Positions 27,228 through 35,377 of a DNA stretch of 64,000 nucleotides are shown here, one piece after another. This DNA comes from Bryobacterales bacterium (GTDB lineage: Bacteria; Acidobacteriota; Terriglobia; Bryobacterales; Bryobacteraceae). How positions within the stretch are numbered: position 1 is the first letter of the stretch; every line of letters starts with the position of its first letter. Below the pieces are notes generated by a model. That model was not told where the DNA came from, did not search any database, and was given only the letters and a program-made list of their open reading frames with translations. The stretch is taken from NCBI GenBank assembly GCA_016721425.1, contig JADKID010000011.1:124001-188000 (forward strand), read 5' to 3'. The position numbers and the translations under genes are program-made.

Positions 27228-30200
27228 CTATTCGGTCACCGGGCCGGAGCCCTCGAACCAGCGGTAGAGGGACGGCAGGACCACGAGCGTCAGTAGCGTG
27301 GAGGTGATCAACCCGCCGATGACTACGATGGCGAGAGGACGCTGCACCTCGGCGCCGGGCCCGGTGGCGAAGAGGAAGGGCACCAGGCCCAACGCCGCGA
27401 CAGTGGCCGTCATCATGACGGGACGGAAGCGGAGCTTGCCGCCTTCCAGGATGGCCTCGCGTTGATCCATGCCATACTCGCGCAACTTCCGAATGCACGA
27501 GACCAGGACGACGCCGTTGAGGACAGCGATGCCCCAGAGGGCGATGAAGCCTACCGAAGCCGGCACGGAGAGATACTCGCCGGTGAGATAGAGAGCGAAG
27601 ACTCCGCCGATGGATGCGAACGGCAGCACGGTGATGATGAGGAACGCGAAGCGCAGCGAGCGGAAGAGGAGAAAGAGCAGGAAGAAGATGGCGCCGATGG
27701 TGATGGGCACAATGATCATCAGGTGGTTGAGGGCGCGCTCCATGTTCTGGAACTGGCCGCCCCAGGTGAGGTAGTAGCCGGCGGGCAGGGGCACCTGTTG
27801 GGCGACCTTTTTCTGCAACTCGGCGACGAAGCCGCCGAGATCGCGATTCTGGACGTTGACGCCGACGACGATGCGGCGCTTGGCCGATTCGCGGTTGATC
27901 ATGGCCGGGCCTTCGGCCACCTCGATCTTCGCCAGGCTGTCGAGCGTGACGGTGGCGCCGCCCGCGCCGTGGAGCTGGATGTTGCGGATCTCGTCTATGC
28001 GGTTGCGAAGGTTTTCGGGGAAGCGCACGACGGCGCGGAAGCGGCGCTCGCCCTCGTAGATTTCGGTGGCGCCCTTGCCGCCGATGGCGGTTTCGATGAC
28101 GTCGTGGATATCGGAGGCGTTGAGACCCTGGCGGGCGATAGCCTGGCGATCGATGGTGATGTTGAGGTACTGCTGGCCGCCGAGGCGATCGATGCGGGAA
28201 TCCCTCATGCCGCGGATGGTGCTGGCGACCTTGGCGATCTCGTTGGCGCGCTCGATGAGGACGTCGAGATCGTCGCCGAAGAGTTTAACGGCGACGTCGG
28301 CGCGGACACCTGTGACCATCTCGTCGACGCGGTCTGAGATGGGCTGGGCGAGCACGGTATTGACGCCGGGGATGAAGGCGAGACGGCGGCGGACCTCGTC
28401 GGCGATGGTGTCCTGGGTCCAGCCCTTCTGCCATTCGGAGCGGGGGGTGAGCGTGGCGATGACCTCGGCTTCATCGGGGCCGACGGGATCGGCCGGCGAG
28501 CCGCCGCGGCCGAGGCGGGAGACGACCTTGGAGATGCCCGGCGCTTCGCGCACGACCTTCATGGCCTTCATCTCCATCTGGATGGATTCGTCGAGCGAGA
28601 TATTCGGGACACGGTGGATATTGGGGGAGATGGAGCCTTCCTTCATCTCCGGTATGAAGGATGTGCCGAGGTAGGGGAAGAGCAGGACCGCACCGGCGAA
28701 CATGGCGAGCGCGAAAGTGACGGTTTTGGCGGGATTGCGGAGCGCCCAGCCGACCATGGCGAGATAGGGCCGCTTGAGCATGGCCACGAGCCAGGTGTCG
28801 TGCTCGACGCCGCCCTTGAGCAGGTAGGAAGAGAGCACGGGCGAGAGAGTGAGTGAGAGGATGAGGGAGATGGCCAGGGCGATGGCGATGGTGTAGGCGA
28901 GGGGCGCGAACATCTTGCCCTCCATGCCCTCCAGGGTCATCAGCGGCAGGAAGACGAGGATGATGATGCCGATGCCGAAGATGACGGGTGTGCCCACCTC
29001 GGCGACGGCCTCGATCACGGTTTTCATACGCTCTTCGCCGTGGGTTTGGCCGAGCTTGGCGAAGGTGTTTTCGACGACGACGACGGAGCCATCGACGATG
29101 AGCCCGATGGCGATGGCGAGGCCGCCCAGGGACATGAGATTGGCGGAGAGGCCGTAGTGGTTCATCACGATGAAGGTGATGAGCGGGGTAAGCAGCAGAG
29201 TGGCGGTGACGATGAGGCTGGAGCGCAGGTCGCCGAGGAAGAGGAAGAGCACGATGACGACGAGGACGACGCCTTCGATGAGCACCTTACCGACGGTCCA
29301 GAGGGCGGCGTCCACCAGGATGGAGCGGTCGTAGTAGGGGTCGATCTGGAGGCCATCGGGCAGCATGCCCTGGCTGTTGATCTCGGCGACGCGCTCCTTG
29401 ACGGCGGTGACGATGCGCTTGGCGTTGCCGCCGGCGACCATCATGACGGTGCCGCCGACGGATTCGGTGTAGCCGCCCTTGATCATGGCGCCGTAGCGGA
29501 CCTCTTCGCCGAGCTTGACCTCGGCCACGTCGCGAATGAAGACGGGCGTACCACCGGACTCCTTGAGGATGATGGCGCGGATGTCGTCGAGAGTGTTGAT
29601 GAGGCCGACTCCGCGGACGAGATACTGCTCGGGGCCTTTGGTCAGGATGCCGCCGCCGGAGTTGGCGTTGTTGCGGGCGAGGGCCTGTTCGAGATCAGTG
29701 AGTGTGATGCCGTAGTGGCGCAGGCGGGCGGGATCGGGCAGGACCTGATACTGGCGGATGTGGCCGCCGGTGGAGTTGATCTCGGCCACGCCGGAGATGG
29801 AGCGCAGGAGGGGACGGACGATCCAATCCTGGGTGATGCGGCGCTTGGTGAGCTCTTCTCTGGAGAGCTGGCGCTGGCCATCGGCGGGGCCTTCGAGCGT
29901 GTAGTGGAAAACCTCGCTCATGGCGGTGGAGACAGGGCCGAGGACGGGGACGATGCCATCGGGGAGGTTGCCTCGGATCTCGGTGAGCCGCTCCATGACC
30001 ACCTGCCGGGCGAAGTAGACGCTGGTTTCGTCGGTGAAGACGAGGGTCACCAGGGAGAGACCGGGCTTGCTGAGAGAGCGCATGTCGGTGAGGCCGGGCA
30101 AGCCGGTCATGGAGATCTCGACGGGGACGGTGACAAAGCGCTCCACCTCTTCGGGCGAGCGGCCGGCGGCCTCGGTGGCCACCTGGACCTGGATGTTGGT

Positions 30201-30326
30201 GACATCTGGGAAGGCGTCGACGGAGAGCTTGCGCGCTGCGTCGAGCCCGAAGAAGAAAAGGATGGCGGCCAGTACGGCAATGACCAGGCGCTGTTTCAGC
30301 GCAGCGCGGACCAGGGCGTTCAGCAT
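27228..30326 (-). CDS. czcA: Heavy-metal efflux RND pump, inner-membrane transporter (CzcA/CusA family)
   Basis: The 1032-residue protein has the RND layout: one N-terminal helix, two large periplasmic loops and two blocks of helices. AIGLIVDGSVVVVENTF in the central helices and GRSPEEVERFVTVPVE in the first loop are typical of heavy-metal RND pumps, and SRLGRGGSPADPVGPDEAEV resembles CzcA more than CusA. It exports divalent cations with a proton-driven cycle, forming a tripartite complex with the next two proteins. The exact metal (Co, Zn, Cd, Ni or Cu) cannot be told. It is third in the operon, 3 nt behind the adaptor gene. Confidence 0.93.
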   Translation of the reverse strand: MLNALVRAALKQRLVIAVLAAILFFFGLDAARKLSVDAFPDVTNIQVQVATEAAGRSPEEVERFVTVPVEISMTGLPGLTDMRSLSKPGLSLVTLVFTDETSVYFARQVVMERLTEIRGNLPDGIVPVLGPVSTAMSEVFHYTLEGPADGQRQLSREELTKRRITQDWIVRPLLRSISGVAEINSTGGHIRQYQVLPDPARLRHYGITLTDLEQALARNNANSGGGILTKGPEQYLVRGVGLINTLDDIRAIILKESGGTPVFIRDVAEVKLGEEVRYGAMIKGGYTESVGGTVMMVAGGNAKRIVTAVKERVAEINSQGMLPDGLQIDPYYDRSILVDAALWTVGKVLIEGVVLVVIVLFLFLGDLRSSLIVTATLLLTPLITFIVMNHYGLSANLMSLGGLAIAIGLIVDGSVVVVENTFAKLGQTHGEERMKTVIEAVAEVGTPVIFGIGIIILVFLPLMTLEGMEGKMFAPLAYTIAIALAISLILSLTLSPVLSSYLLKGGVEHDTWLVAMLKRPYLAMVGWALRNPAKTVTFALAMFAGAVLLFPYLGTSFIPEMKEGSISPNIHRVPNISLDESIQMEMKAMKVVREAPGISKVVSRLGRGGSPADPVGPDEAEVIATLTPRSEWQKGWTQDTIADEVRRRLAFIPGVNTVLAQPISDRVDEMVTGVRADVAVKLFGDDLDVLIERANEIAKVASTIRGMRDSRIDRLGGQQYLNITIDRQAIARQGLNASDIHDVIETAIGGKGATEIYEGERRFRAVVRFPENLRNRIDEIRNIQLHGAGGATVTLDSLAKIEVAEGPAMINRESAKRRIVVGVNVQNRDLGGFVAELQKKVAQQVPLPAGYYLTWGGQFQNMERALNHLMIIVPITIGAIFFLLFLLFRSLRFAFLIITVLPFASIGGVFALYLTGEYLSVPASVGFIALWGIAVLNGVVLVSCIRKLREYGMDQREAILEGGKLRFRPVMMTATVAALGLVPFLFATGPGAEVQRPLAIVVIGGLITSTLLTLVVLPSLYRWFEGSGPVTE

Positions 30327-30329
30327 CGT

Positions 30330-31499
30330 CTACTCTCCCTGGAGTGCCAGGTGTTTCCGTTCGTTATTCAAGTGGAATGCGCCGACGGTGACGATTTTCT
30401 CGCCGTCGCGCAGCGTGCTGGTGAGGACCCGCTTGTCGCCGACTTCGGCGCCGAGGGTGACCGGGCGCAGGAGGAAGGTGTCCGGGGCGGACTGCACGAA
30501 GACGTGATCCTGATTGCCTTCGCGGACGACGGCGGTGTTGGGAATCACCAGGAGGCGCTCGGCGCGGTCCTCCAGGAGCATCATGGCGAGCATGGCGGGC
30601 TTGTAGCGGTGGTCCGGATTGGGCAGGTTCATGCGGGCGCGGACGGTGCGGGTGTCGGGTTGAACCGTGGCGCCGACGAAGGAGAGAGCGCCGCGAATCT
30701 GCTGTTCCGGATAGGCGGAGACCTCGGCCTGCACTGTTTTGCCGACGTGGACGTTGGCGACGGCCTGCTCTGGCACGTCGGCGACAAGCCAGACGTGGGA
30801 GAGGTCGGCCACGACGAAGACGGTATCGGCGGGTTGGACGACCTGGCCGACGGTCATCTTGCGCTCGAGGACAGTGCCATCGATGCTGGCGGCGACTTCG
30901 TAGAGCGAGTTGACGGAGCGGGTGGTTTCCAGCTTGCGGATAGCGGACTCGGTGAGGCCCAGAACTTTGAGTTGATCGCGCCAGGTGGCCACCTCGGCGG
31001 AGGCCTGCTGGAACTCGGAATCGCGGCGCTGGAGCTCGGCATCACCGATGACACCGGCCTGGAGGAGCTGGCGGGCGCGGGCGGCGGCGCGTTGGGTGAG
31101 TTGCTGTTGAGAGAAGGCGCGCAGGTAGCCGAACTGGGAATCGGAGAGCTCAGTGCTGTGAAGGACGGCGAGCACCTGGCCGCGGTGGACAGTTTGGCCC
31201 TCCTGCACTTCGAGTTCGGCGATGCGGCCCGTGACGGGGGAGCCGACGCGGGCCACGCGGGTCTCGTCGGCCTCCACGCGGCCTGGCACACGCAGATTGC
31301 CGCGAACGGCAGCCCACTCGGGCACGCCGATTGTGAGCTGCTCCAGCACCTCCGGCTTGACCTTCACCTCCAGCGGATTGCGCTGGGCAGGGGCAGCGCC
31401 GGCTGTGGGCGTGCCGGCGCCATCGACGCTGCAACCGGTGAAGCAGAGCGAGGCGGCGAGGACGGCGGCGCAGAGTGAAACGGAAATGTCGGTCTTCAT
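30330..31499 (-). CDS. czcB: RND efflux periplasmic adaptor lipoprotein
   Basis: The 389-residue protein begins MKTDISVSLCAAVLAASLCFTGCSVDG, with a lipobox (LCFTGC), so it is anchored in the inner membrane facing the periplasm. The barrel-sandwich motif GRIAELEVQEGQTVHRGQVLAVL, a helical hairpin (about 130-215) and a second lipoyl half (VYEVAASIDGTVLERKMTVGQVVQPADTVFVVADLSHVW) are present. It links the RND pump to the outer-membrane channel. The start overlaps the stop of the channel gene by four bases. No His- or Met-rich metal-binding N-terminus is present, unlike some CusB and CzcB proteins. Confidence 0.92.
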   Translation of the reverse strand: MKTDISVSLCAAVLAASLCFTGCSVDGAGTPTAGAAPAQRNPLEVKVKPEVLEQLTIGVPEWAAVRGNLRVPGRVEADETRVARVGSPVTGRIAELEVQEGQTVHRGQVLAVLHSTELSDSQFGYLRAFSQQQLTQRAAARARQLLQAGVIGDAELQRRDSEFQQASAEVATWRDQLKVLGLTESAIRKLETTRSVNSLYEVAASIDGTVLERKMTVGQVVQPADTVFVVADLSHVWLVADVPEQAVANVHVGKTVQAEVSAYPEQQIRGALSFVGATVQPDTRTVRARMNLPNPDHRYKPAMLAMMLLEDRAERLLVIPNTAVVREGNQDHVFVQSAPDTFLLRPVTLGAEVGDKRVLTSTLRDGEKIVTVGAFHLNNERKHLALQGE

Positions 31500-32734
31500 G
31501 GTGTATTCCTTCCCAGGTCCACGGCGCGGAGTTGCTCCAGCTCGATCAGTGAAGCCTGCCGGTCATATTGCGCATTCAGATAATCCAGGCGGGCGGAGCG
31601 CAGGACGCGCTGGGCGTCGAGCACCTCGATGATGCCGCGCTCTCCGAACTTGTAGGCGGCCTCGGCGGCGTCGAGGGCGGCCTGCGCCTGGAGGAGGACG
31701 CCCTCCTGGAACGAGGCCACTTGCTGGCTGGCCACCTCGTAGCGGCCGTAGGCGCTCTCTAGTGCGGAAGTGATCTCGATGCGGCGCCATTCGGCGGTAG
31801 CTTTGGTTTGCCGCAGTTGGGCGGTGGCCTCGGCGATGGGGCCTTGCCGGCGGTTCCACGCAGGAACGGGCAGGGAGAGACCGATGCGGAAGGTGGCCAT
31901 GTCGGGTTGCTGCTCAAACTCGCTGCGGATGGTGGGCTGGGGCGTCTTCATGGCGACCTCCATCTGGACGCGCGCTTCGGCGCGGCGGATCTCGGCGCGT
32001 GATTGAGCGAGGGTGGGGTAGCGCTCCAGGACCTCTGTGCGGAGGGTGTCGAGCGGGGGCAGCAGCGCAGGCGGATCGAGTTGGCCGACGAGCTCGACGC
32101 CGGGGCTGAGGGGTGCGCTGATGGCGGCGCGGAGGGCGGAGATGGCGGTGACCAGGCGGAGTTGGGCGCTGCGGGCGAAGTTGCGCGCGGTTGCCACTTC
32201 GGCGTCGGCGCGGATCAGCTCCAGTTTCGCGGCTTCGCCGACCTCCACCTGCACTTTGATGCGGCGGCGGAGCTCCTCCACCAGACGGAGATTGTCCTGG
32301 GCCTGGATGATCTCGCTTTGGCGGCGGAGCACCTGATAGAACGACTGCTTGACGGCTGCACGGATGGCGATGCGCGTCTCGGCGAGGGCGAACTGGCTGC
32401 CGTCCCGGGCAAATCCCGCGGCGCGCTGTCTCGCTTGTCGCACGCCGCGGGTCTCCAGGGGTTGGGAGAAGCTGTAGATCTGATCCACGCCGGGCACCGC
32501 GCCGAACATGCGGGCGTGCTGGGGTCCGGCGATGTAGCCGGCCTCGGGGTTGGGGTAGGCGAGGGCGGTGACGATGCCCGCGCGGGCGCCTTCCACCTGG
32601 GCAACGCCGGCAGCCAGCTGCGGATTGTTTTGCTCGGCCAGTAGGAAGGCCTGTTCGAGCGTGAGCTTATCGGCGGCGGCCAGGGGCAGGGCCAAAAACA
32701 GGTACAAGTATCGCGTCCAGTACAAAGCAGGCAT
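31496..32734 (-). CDS. czcC: RND efflux outer-membrane channel (CzcC/TolC family)
   Basis: The start at MPALYWTRYLYLFLALPLAAADKLTLEQA is chosen because it begins the signal peptide; 36 more open codons upstream would run over the predicted sigma-54 promoter. The 412-residue protein has two repeats of long coiled helices, with the TolC-like openings LTLEQAFLLAEQNNPQLAAG and YPTLAQSRAEIRRAEARV. It is the first gene of the czcCBA order and forms the outer-membrane exit duct. Upstream DNA carries a -24/-12 element and paired direct repeats, so expression is predicted to need the adjacent NtrC-type regulator. Confidence 0.9.
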   Translation of the reverse strand: MPALYWTRYLYLFLALPLAAADKLTLEQAFLLAEQNNPQLAAGVAQVEGARAGIVTALAYPNPEAGYIAGPQHARMFGAVPGVDQIYSFSQPLETRGVRQARQRAAGFARDGSQFALAETRIAIRAAVKQSFYQVLRRQSEIIQAQDNLRLVEELRRRIKVQVEVGEAAKLELIRADAEVATARNFARSAQLRLVTAISALRAAISAPLSPGVELVGQLDPPALLPPLDTLRTEVLERYPTLAQSRAEIRRAEARVQMEVAMKTPQPTIRSEFEQQPDMATFRIGLSLPVPAWNRRQGPIAEATAQLRQTKATAEWRRIEITSALESAYGRYEVASQQVASFQEGVLLQAQAALDAAEAAYKFGERGIIEVLDAQRVLRSARLDYLNAQYDRQASLIELEQLRAVDLGRNTP

Positions 32735-32762
32735 AGAATGGCAATCCAAGGCAGATTGTGAA

Positions 32763-32778
32763 TGCACTTGAGAGACCA
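32763..32778 (-). promoter_or_regulatory. Sigma-54 (-24/-12) promoter of the czcCBA operon
   Basis: Read on the minus strand the element is TGGTCTCTCAAGTGCA. TGG at -24 and TGCA at -12 are in the exact GG-N10-GC spacing required by sigma-54. The predicted transcript begins near 32752, giving an 18-nt leader before the czcC ATG at 32734. The -24 half lacks CAC of the TGGCAC consensus. The divergent genes encode a kinase and a sigma-54-dependent activator, which supports the call. Confidence 0.62.
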
Positions 32779-32809
32779 CACGGCGGATCGGTTCTGAAAC
32801 TCCCGAATC

Positions 32810-32862
32810 TGTCCCATTCGGTGCTATGCCGGGCGGTGGCAATGTCCCATTTGGTGCAATGC
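32810..32862. promoter_or_regulatory. Two 20-bp direct repeats, probable activator-binding enhancer
   Basis: TGTCCCATTCGGTGCTATGC (32810-32829) and TGTCCCATTTGGTGCAATGC (32843-32862) agree at 18 of 20 positions and are 33 bp apart, about three helical turns, so they face the same side of the DNA. They lie about 58-110 bp upstream of the predicted czcC transcription start, the usual place for an NtrC-type enhancer. Confidence 0.6.
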
Positions 32863-32900
32863 GCGGAATCGGCGCCTAGCCGTGGCACAATTGGGGTTCC

Positions 32901-34001
32901 ATGAGTGGTGACTTGCCCGTGAGGAAGCAGCGCTGGCTGGTGGCCGGCATGGCCGGATTCATTCTGGCGCTCAGCGCGCTCCACCAGATTGTGCCGCTGT
33001 CCTACATTCAACTGCACAACTTCATGCAACACCTGTATTTCCTGCCGATTGTGGTGGCGGGCGTGGTGTTTGGCTGGCGGGCCTCGCTGTGGTGCACGGC
33101 GGCGGTGGGCCTCACGCAGGCGCCGCACATAGCGGTGGCCTGGAGCGCGGAGCCGGTGTACGCGATGGACCTGTTGTTGGAGGGTCCGGTGTTCTGCATT
33201 GCCGGGATGGTGGCCGGATTGCTTGCCGATAGGGAGCGACAGTATCGCGCCAGTCTTGAAATGACAAAGAGGAAATTGGAGCAGGTCTACCTGGAGCTCC
33301 AACAGAACGTGGAACGGCTGAAGAAGGCGGAACGCCTCTCCGCCGCCGGCCAACTCTCGGCCGGACTTGCGCACGAGATCCGGAACCCGCTGGCGAGCAT
33401 CTGCGGCGCGGCCGGGATCCTGAAGCGCGGCAACGCGACTGGGGAGAGCGTGGTGGATTGCCTGAGCATCATTGACGTAGAGGCGCAGAGGCTGAACCGG
33501 CTGCTGACGAGCTTTCTTCAATTTGCGCGCCCGCGCCCGCCGAAGATGCAGCCGATGGAAGTGGAGCCGATGATTGATTCGGTGCTGGCGCTGGCCGATC
33601 ACGCGCACCGGGCGCCGGGCGTGGTGGTGTTGAAGGAGATTGGGGCCGCGCTGCCGGAAATTGAGGGTGATCCTGAGCAGTTGAAACAGGTGGTGCTGAA
33701 TCTGGTGATCAACGCCATTCAGGCGACGCCCGAGGCCGGCGCGGTGCGGGTGGGCGCGGCGCTGGAGGGCGAGTGTTTGCGCGTAACGGTGCGGGATGAG
33801 GGCGTGGGGATTCCGGAGGCGGATCTGCCCCGGATCTTCGAGCCGTTCTTCACCACCAAGGACGACGGGACCGGGTTGGGGCTGGCGGTATCGGCGCGGA
33901 TTGTGGAGCAGCATGGCGGACGGCTGAGCGCTCATCCGAACGAGGGGCGCGGCATGACATTCCGGCTGGACCTGCCATTGCGGCGGAGCGTGGCGGCGTG
34001 A
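32901..34001 (+). CDS. Membrane-bound sensor histidine kinase (NtrB/ZraS-like)
   Basis: The 366-residue protein has about four hydrophobic segments within residues 12-110, then a coiled linker (QYRASLEMTKRKLEQVYLELQQNVERLKKAERL). The phosphoacceptor motif is LSAGLAHEIRNPLASICG and the ATPase boxes are NLVINAIQATPE, DEGVGIPEADL and GTGLGLAVSARIVEQHGG. There is no extended periplasmic loop, so sensing must occur inside or at the edge of the membrane; H28, H39 and H44 are candidates for metal contact. It shares 4 nt (GTGA) with the response-regulator gene. Being divergent from czcCBA, it is predicted to sense excess metal or the envelope stress it causes. Confidence 0.9.
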   Translation: MSGDLPVRKQRWLVAGMAGFILALSALHQIVPLSYIQLHNFMQHLYFLPIVVAGVVFGWRASLWCTAAVGLTQAPHIAVAWSAEPVYAMDLLLEGPVFCIAGMVAGLLADRERQYRASLEMTKRKLEQVYLELQQNVERLKKAERLSAAGQLSAGLAHEIRNPLASICGAAGILKRGNATGESVVDCLSIIDVEAQRLNRLLTSFLQFARPRPPKMQPMEVEPMIDSVLALADHAHRAPGVVVLKEIGAALPEIEGDPEQLKQVVLNLVINAIQATPEAGAVRVGAALEGECLRVTVRDEGVGIPEADLPRIFEPFFTTKDDGTGLGLAVSARIVEQHGGRLSAHPNEGRGMTFRLDLPLRRSVAA

Positions 34002-35377
34002 CGCGGAATCTCATTCTGGTGGTGGACGACGACGCCAGCCTGCGGCGCGTGCTGAAGATGCAGTTGGAGGAGGCTGGCTACGGCGTTGCGCTAGCGGCCA
34101 ATGGGGAAGAGGCGCTGGCGCGCATCGATGAGCTGCAGCCCAAACTGGTGATCACGGATCTGCGGATGCCCGGGGCGGGCGGCATGGATCTGTTGCGGCA
34201 CATCCGGGAGCGACATCACGAGACGACGGTAATTATCATCACGGCCTTCGGCACGGTGGAGACTGCCGTGGAGGCGATGAAATCCGGGGCGTACGACTAT
34301 GTGACGAAGCCGATCGACTACGACGCACTGGTGCTGGTGGTACACCGTGCGATGGAGCGGCAGAACCTGCTGGAAGAGGTGCGGAAGCTACGCTCGGCGC
34401 TGGATGCGAAGTATGGTTTTGAGAGCATCGTGGGGCGCTCGAAACCGCTGCTGCGGGTGCTGGAGATGGCGTCGCGGGTGGCGCAGCGCGATTCCACGGT
34501 GCTGATCCATGGTGAGACGGGGACTGGCAAGGAGTTGCTGGCGCGGGCGATCCACGCCAACAGCCGGCGGCGCGAGGGCGCGTTTGTGACGATCAACTGC
34601 GGGGCGATCCCCAAGGAGTTGATGGAGAGCGAGCTTTTCGGCTTCACGCGCGGGGCGTTTACGGGGGCGCAGGCGGCCAAGGCGGGCCGGGTGGAGATGG
34701 CCGACGGCGGGACCCTGTTTCTGGACGAAGTGGGGGAGTTGCCGCTGGAGTTGCAGGTGAAGCTGCTGCGGCTGTTGCAGCAGGGCGAGATTGAGAAGCT
34801 GGGCTCGACGGCGCGGGCGGTGGTGGATGTGCGCGTGATTGCGGCGACGCACCGCAACCTGGCGGCGATGGTGGAGGACGGGACGTTCCGCGAGGATCTG
34901 TACTACCGGCTCTCGGTGGTGCCGCTGGAACTGCCGCCGTTGCGCGAGCGGCCGGACGACATTCCGGAGCTGGTGCAGCATGTGTTTTCGCGGGTGAAGG
35001 AGCGGCACGGGCTGGCGCAACTGCGGATGGATGGGGCGTTGCTGCCGTACTTTGCGGCATGGCGCTGGCCGGGCAACGTGCGGGAGCTGGAGAACGTGAT
35101 TGAGCGCATGGTGGTGCTCTCGGCGGGTGAAGAGATCGGGGTGGAGGATCTGGGAGAGAATATGCGGCGGGTGGAGCCGGCGCGGGGGTCGATCGTGCTG
35201 GAGTTGCCGGCGGAGGGGATCAGCCTGGAGGGCGTGGAGAAGGATTTGCTGTGGCGGGCGCTGGAGCGGAGCGGATGGAACCAGACGCAGGCCGCACGGT
35301 ATCTGGATATCAGCCGGAGGACGCTGATCTACCGGATGGAGAAGTACGGCCTGCGCAAAGAAGGACAGACGGGCTAG
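33998..35377 (+). CDS. Sigma-54-dependent response regulator (NtrC/ZraR family)
   Basis: The 459-residue protein has a receiver (about 1-120) with the phosphorylated Asp in LVITDLRMPGAGG. An AAA+ sigma-54 activation domain (about 140-375) carries GETGTGKELLA, the sigma-54 contact loop RGAFTGAQ, Walker B GGTLFLDEVGEL, and RFREDLYYRL-type text (FREDLYYRLSVVPLELPPLRERPDD). A Fis-type helix-turn-helix ends the protein (NQTQAARYLDISRRTLIYRMEKYGL). It begins at a GTG overlapping the kinase stop. The intact GAFTGA loop shows it can activate sigma-54 promoters; the predicted target is the divergent czcCBA promoter. Confidence 0.94.
   Translation: MTRNLILVVDDDASLRRVLKMQLEEAGYGVALAANGEEALARIDELQPKLVITDLRMPGAGGMDLLRHIRERHHETTVIIITAFGTVETAVEAMKSGAYDYVTKPIDYDALVLVVHRAMERQNLLEEVRKLRSALDAKYGFESIVGRSKPLLRVLEMASRVAQRDSTVLIHGETGTGKELLARAIHANSRRREGAFVTINCGAIPKELMESELFGFTRGAFTGAQAAKAGRVEMADGGTLFLDEVGELPLELQVKLLRLLQQGEIEKLGSTARAVVDVRVIAATHRNLAAMVEDGTFREDLYYRLSVVPLELPPLRERPDDIPELVQHVFSRVKERHGLAQLRMDGALLPYFAAWRWPGNVRELENVIERMVVLSAGEEIGVEDLGENMRRVEPARGSIVLELPAEGISLEGVEKDLLWRALERSGWNQTQAARYLDISRRTLIYRMEKYGLRKEGQTG

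Noticed and set aside
29040..31478. Plus-strand open frame of about 810 codons opposite czcA and czcB
   Set aside because: The text is almost only Asp, Gly, Glu, Ala, His and Val, the antisense image of the efflux genes, which carry clear motifs on the minus strand.
32884..32900. TGGCAC before the sensor-kinase ATG as a sigma-54 promoter
   Set aside because: The -24 half is perfect, but no GC occurs 10 bp later, and initiation would fall inside the coding sequence.
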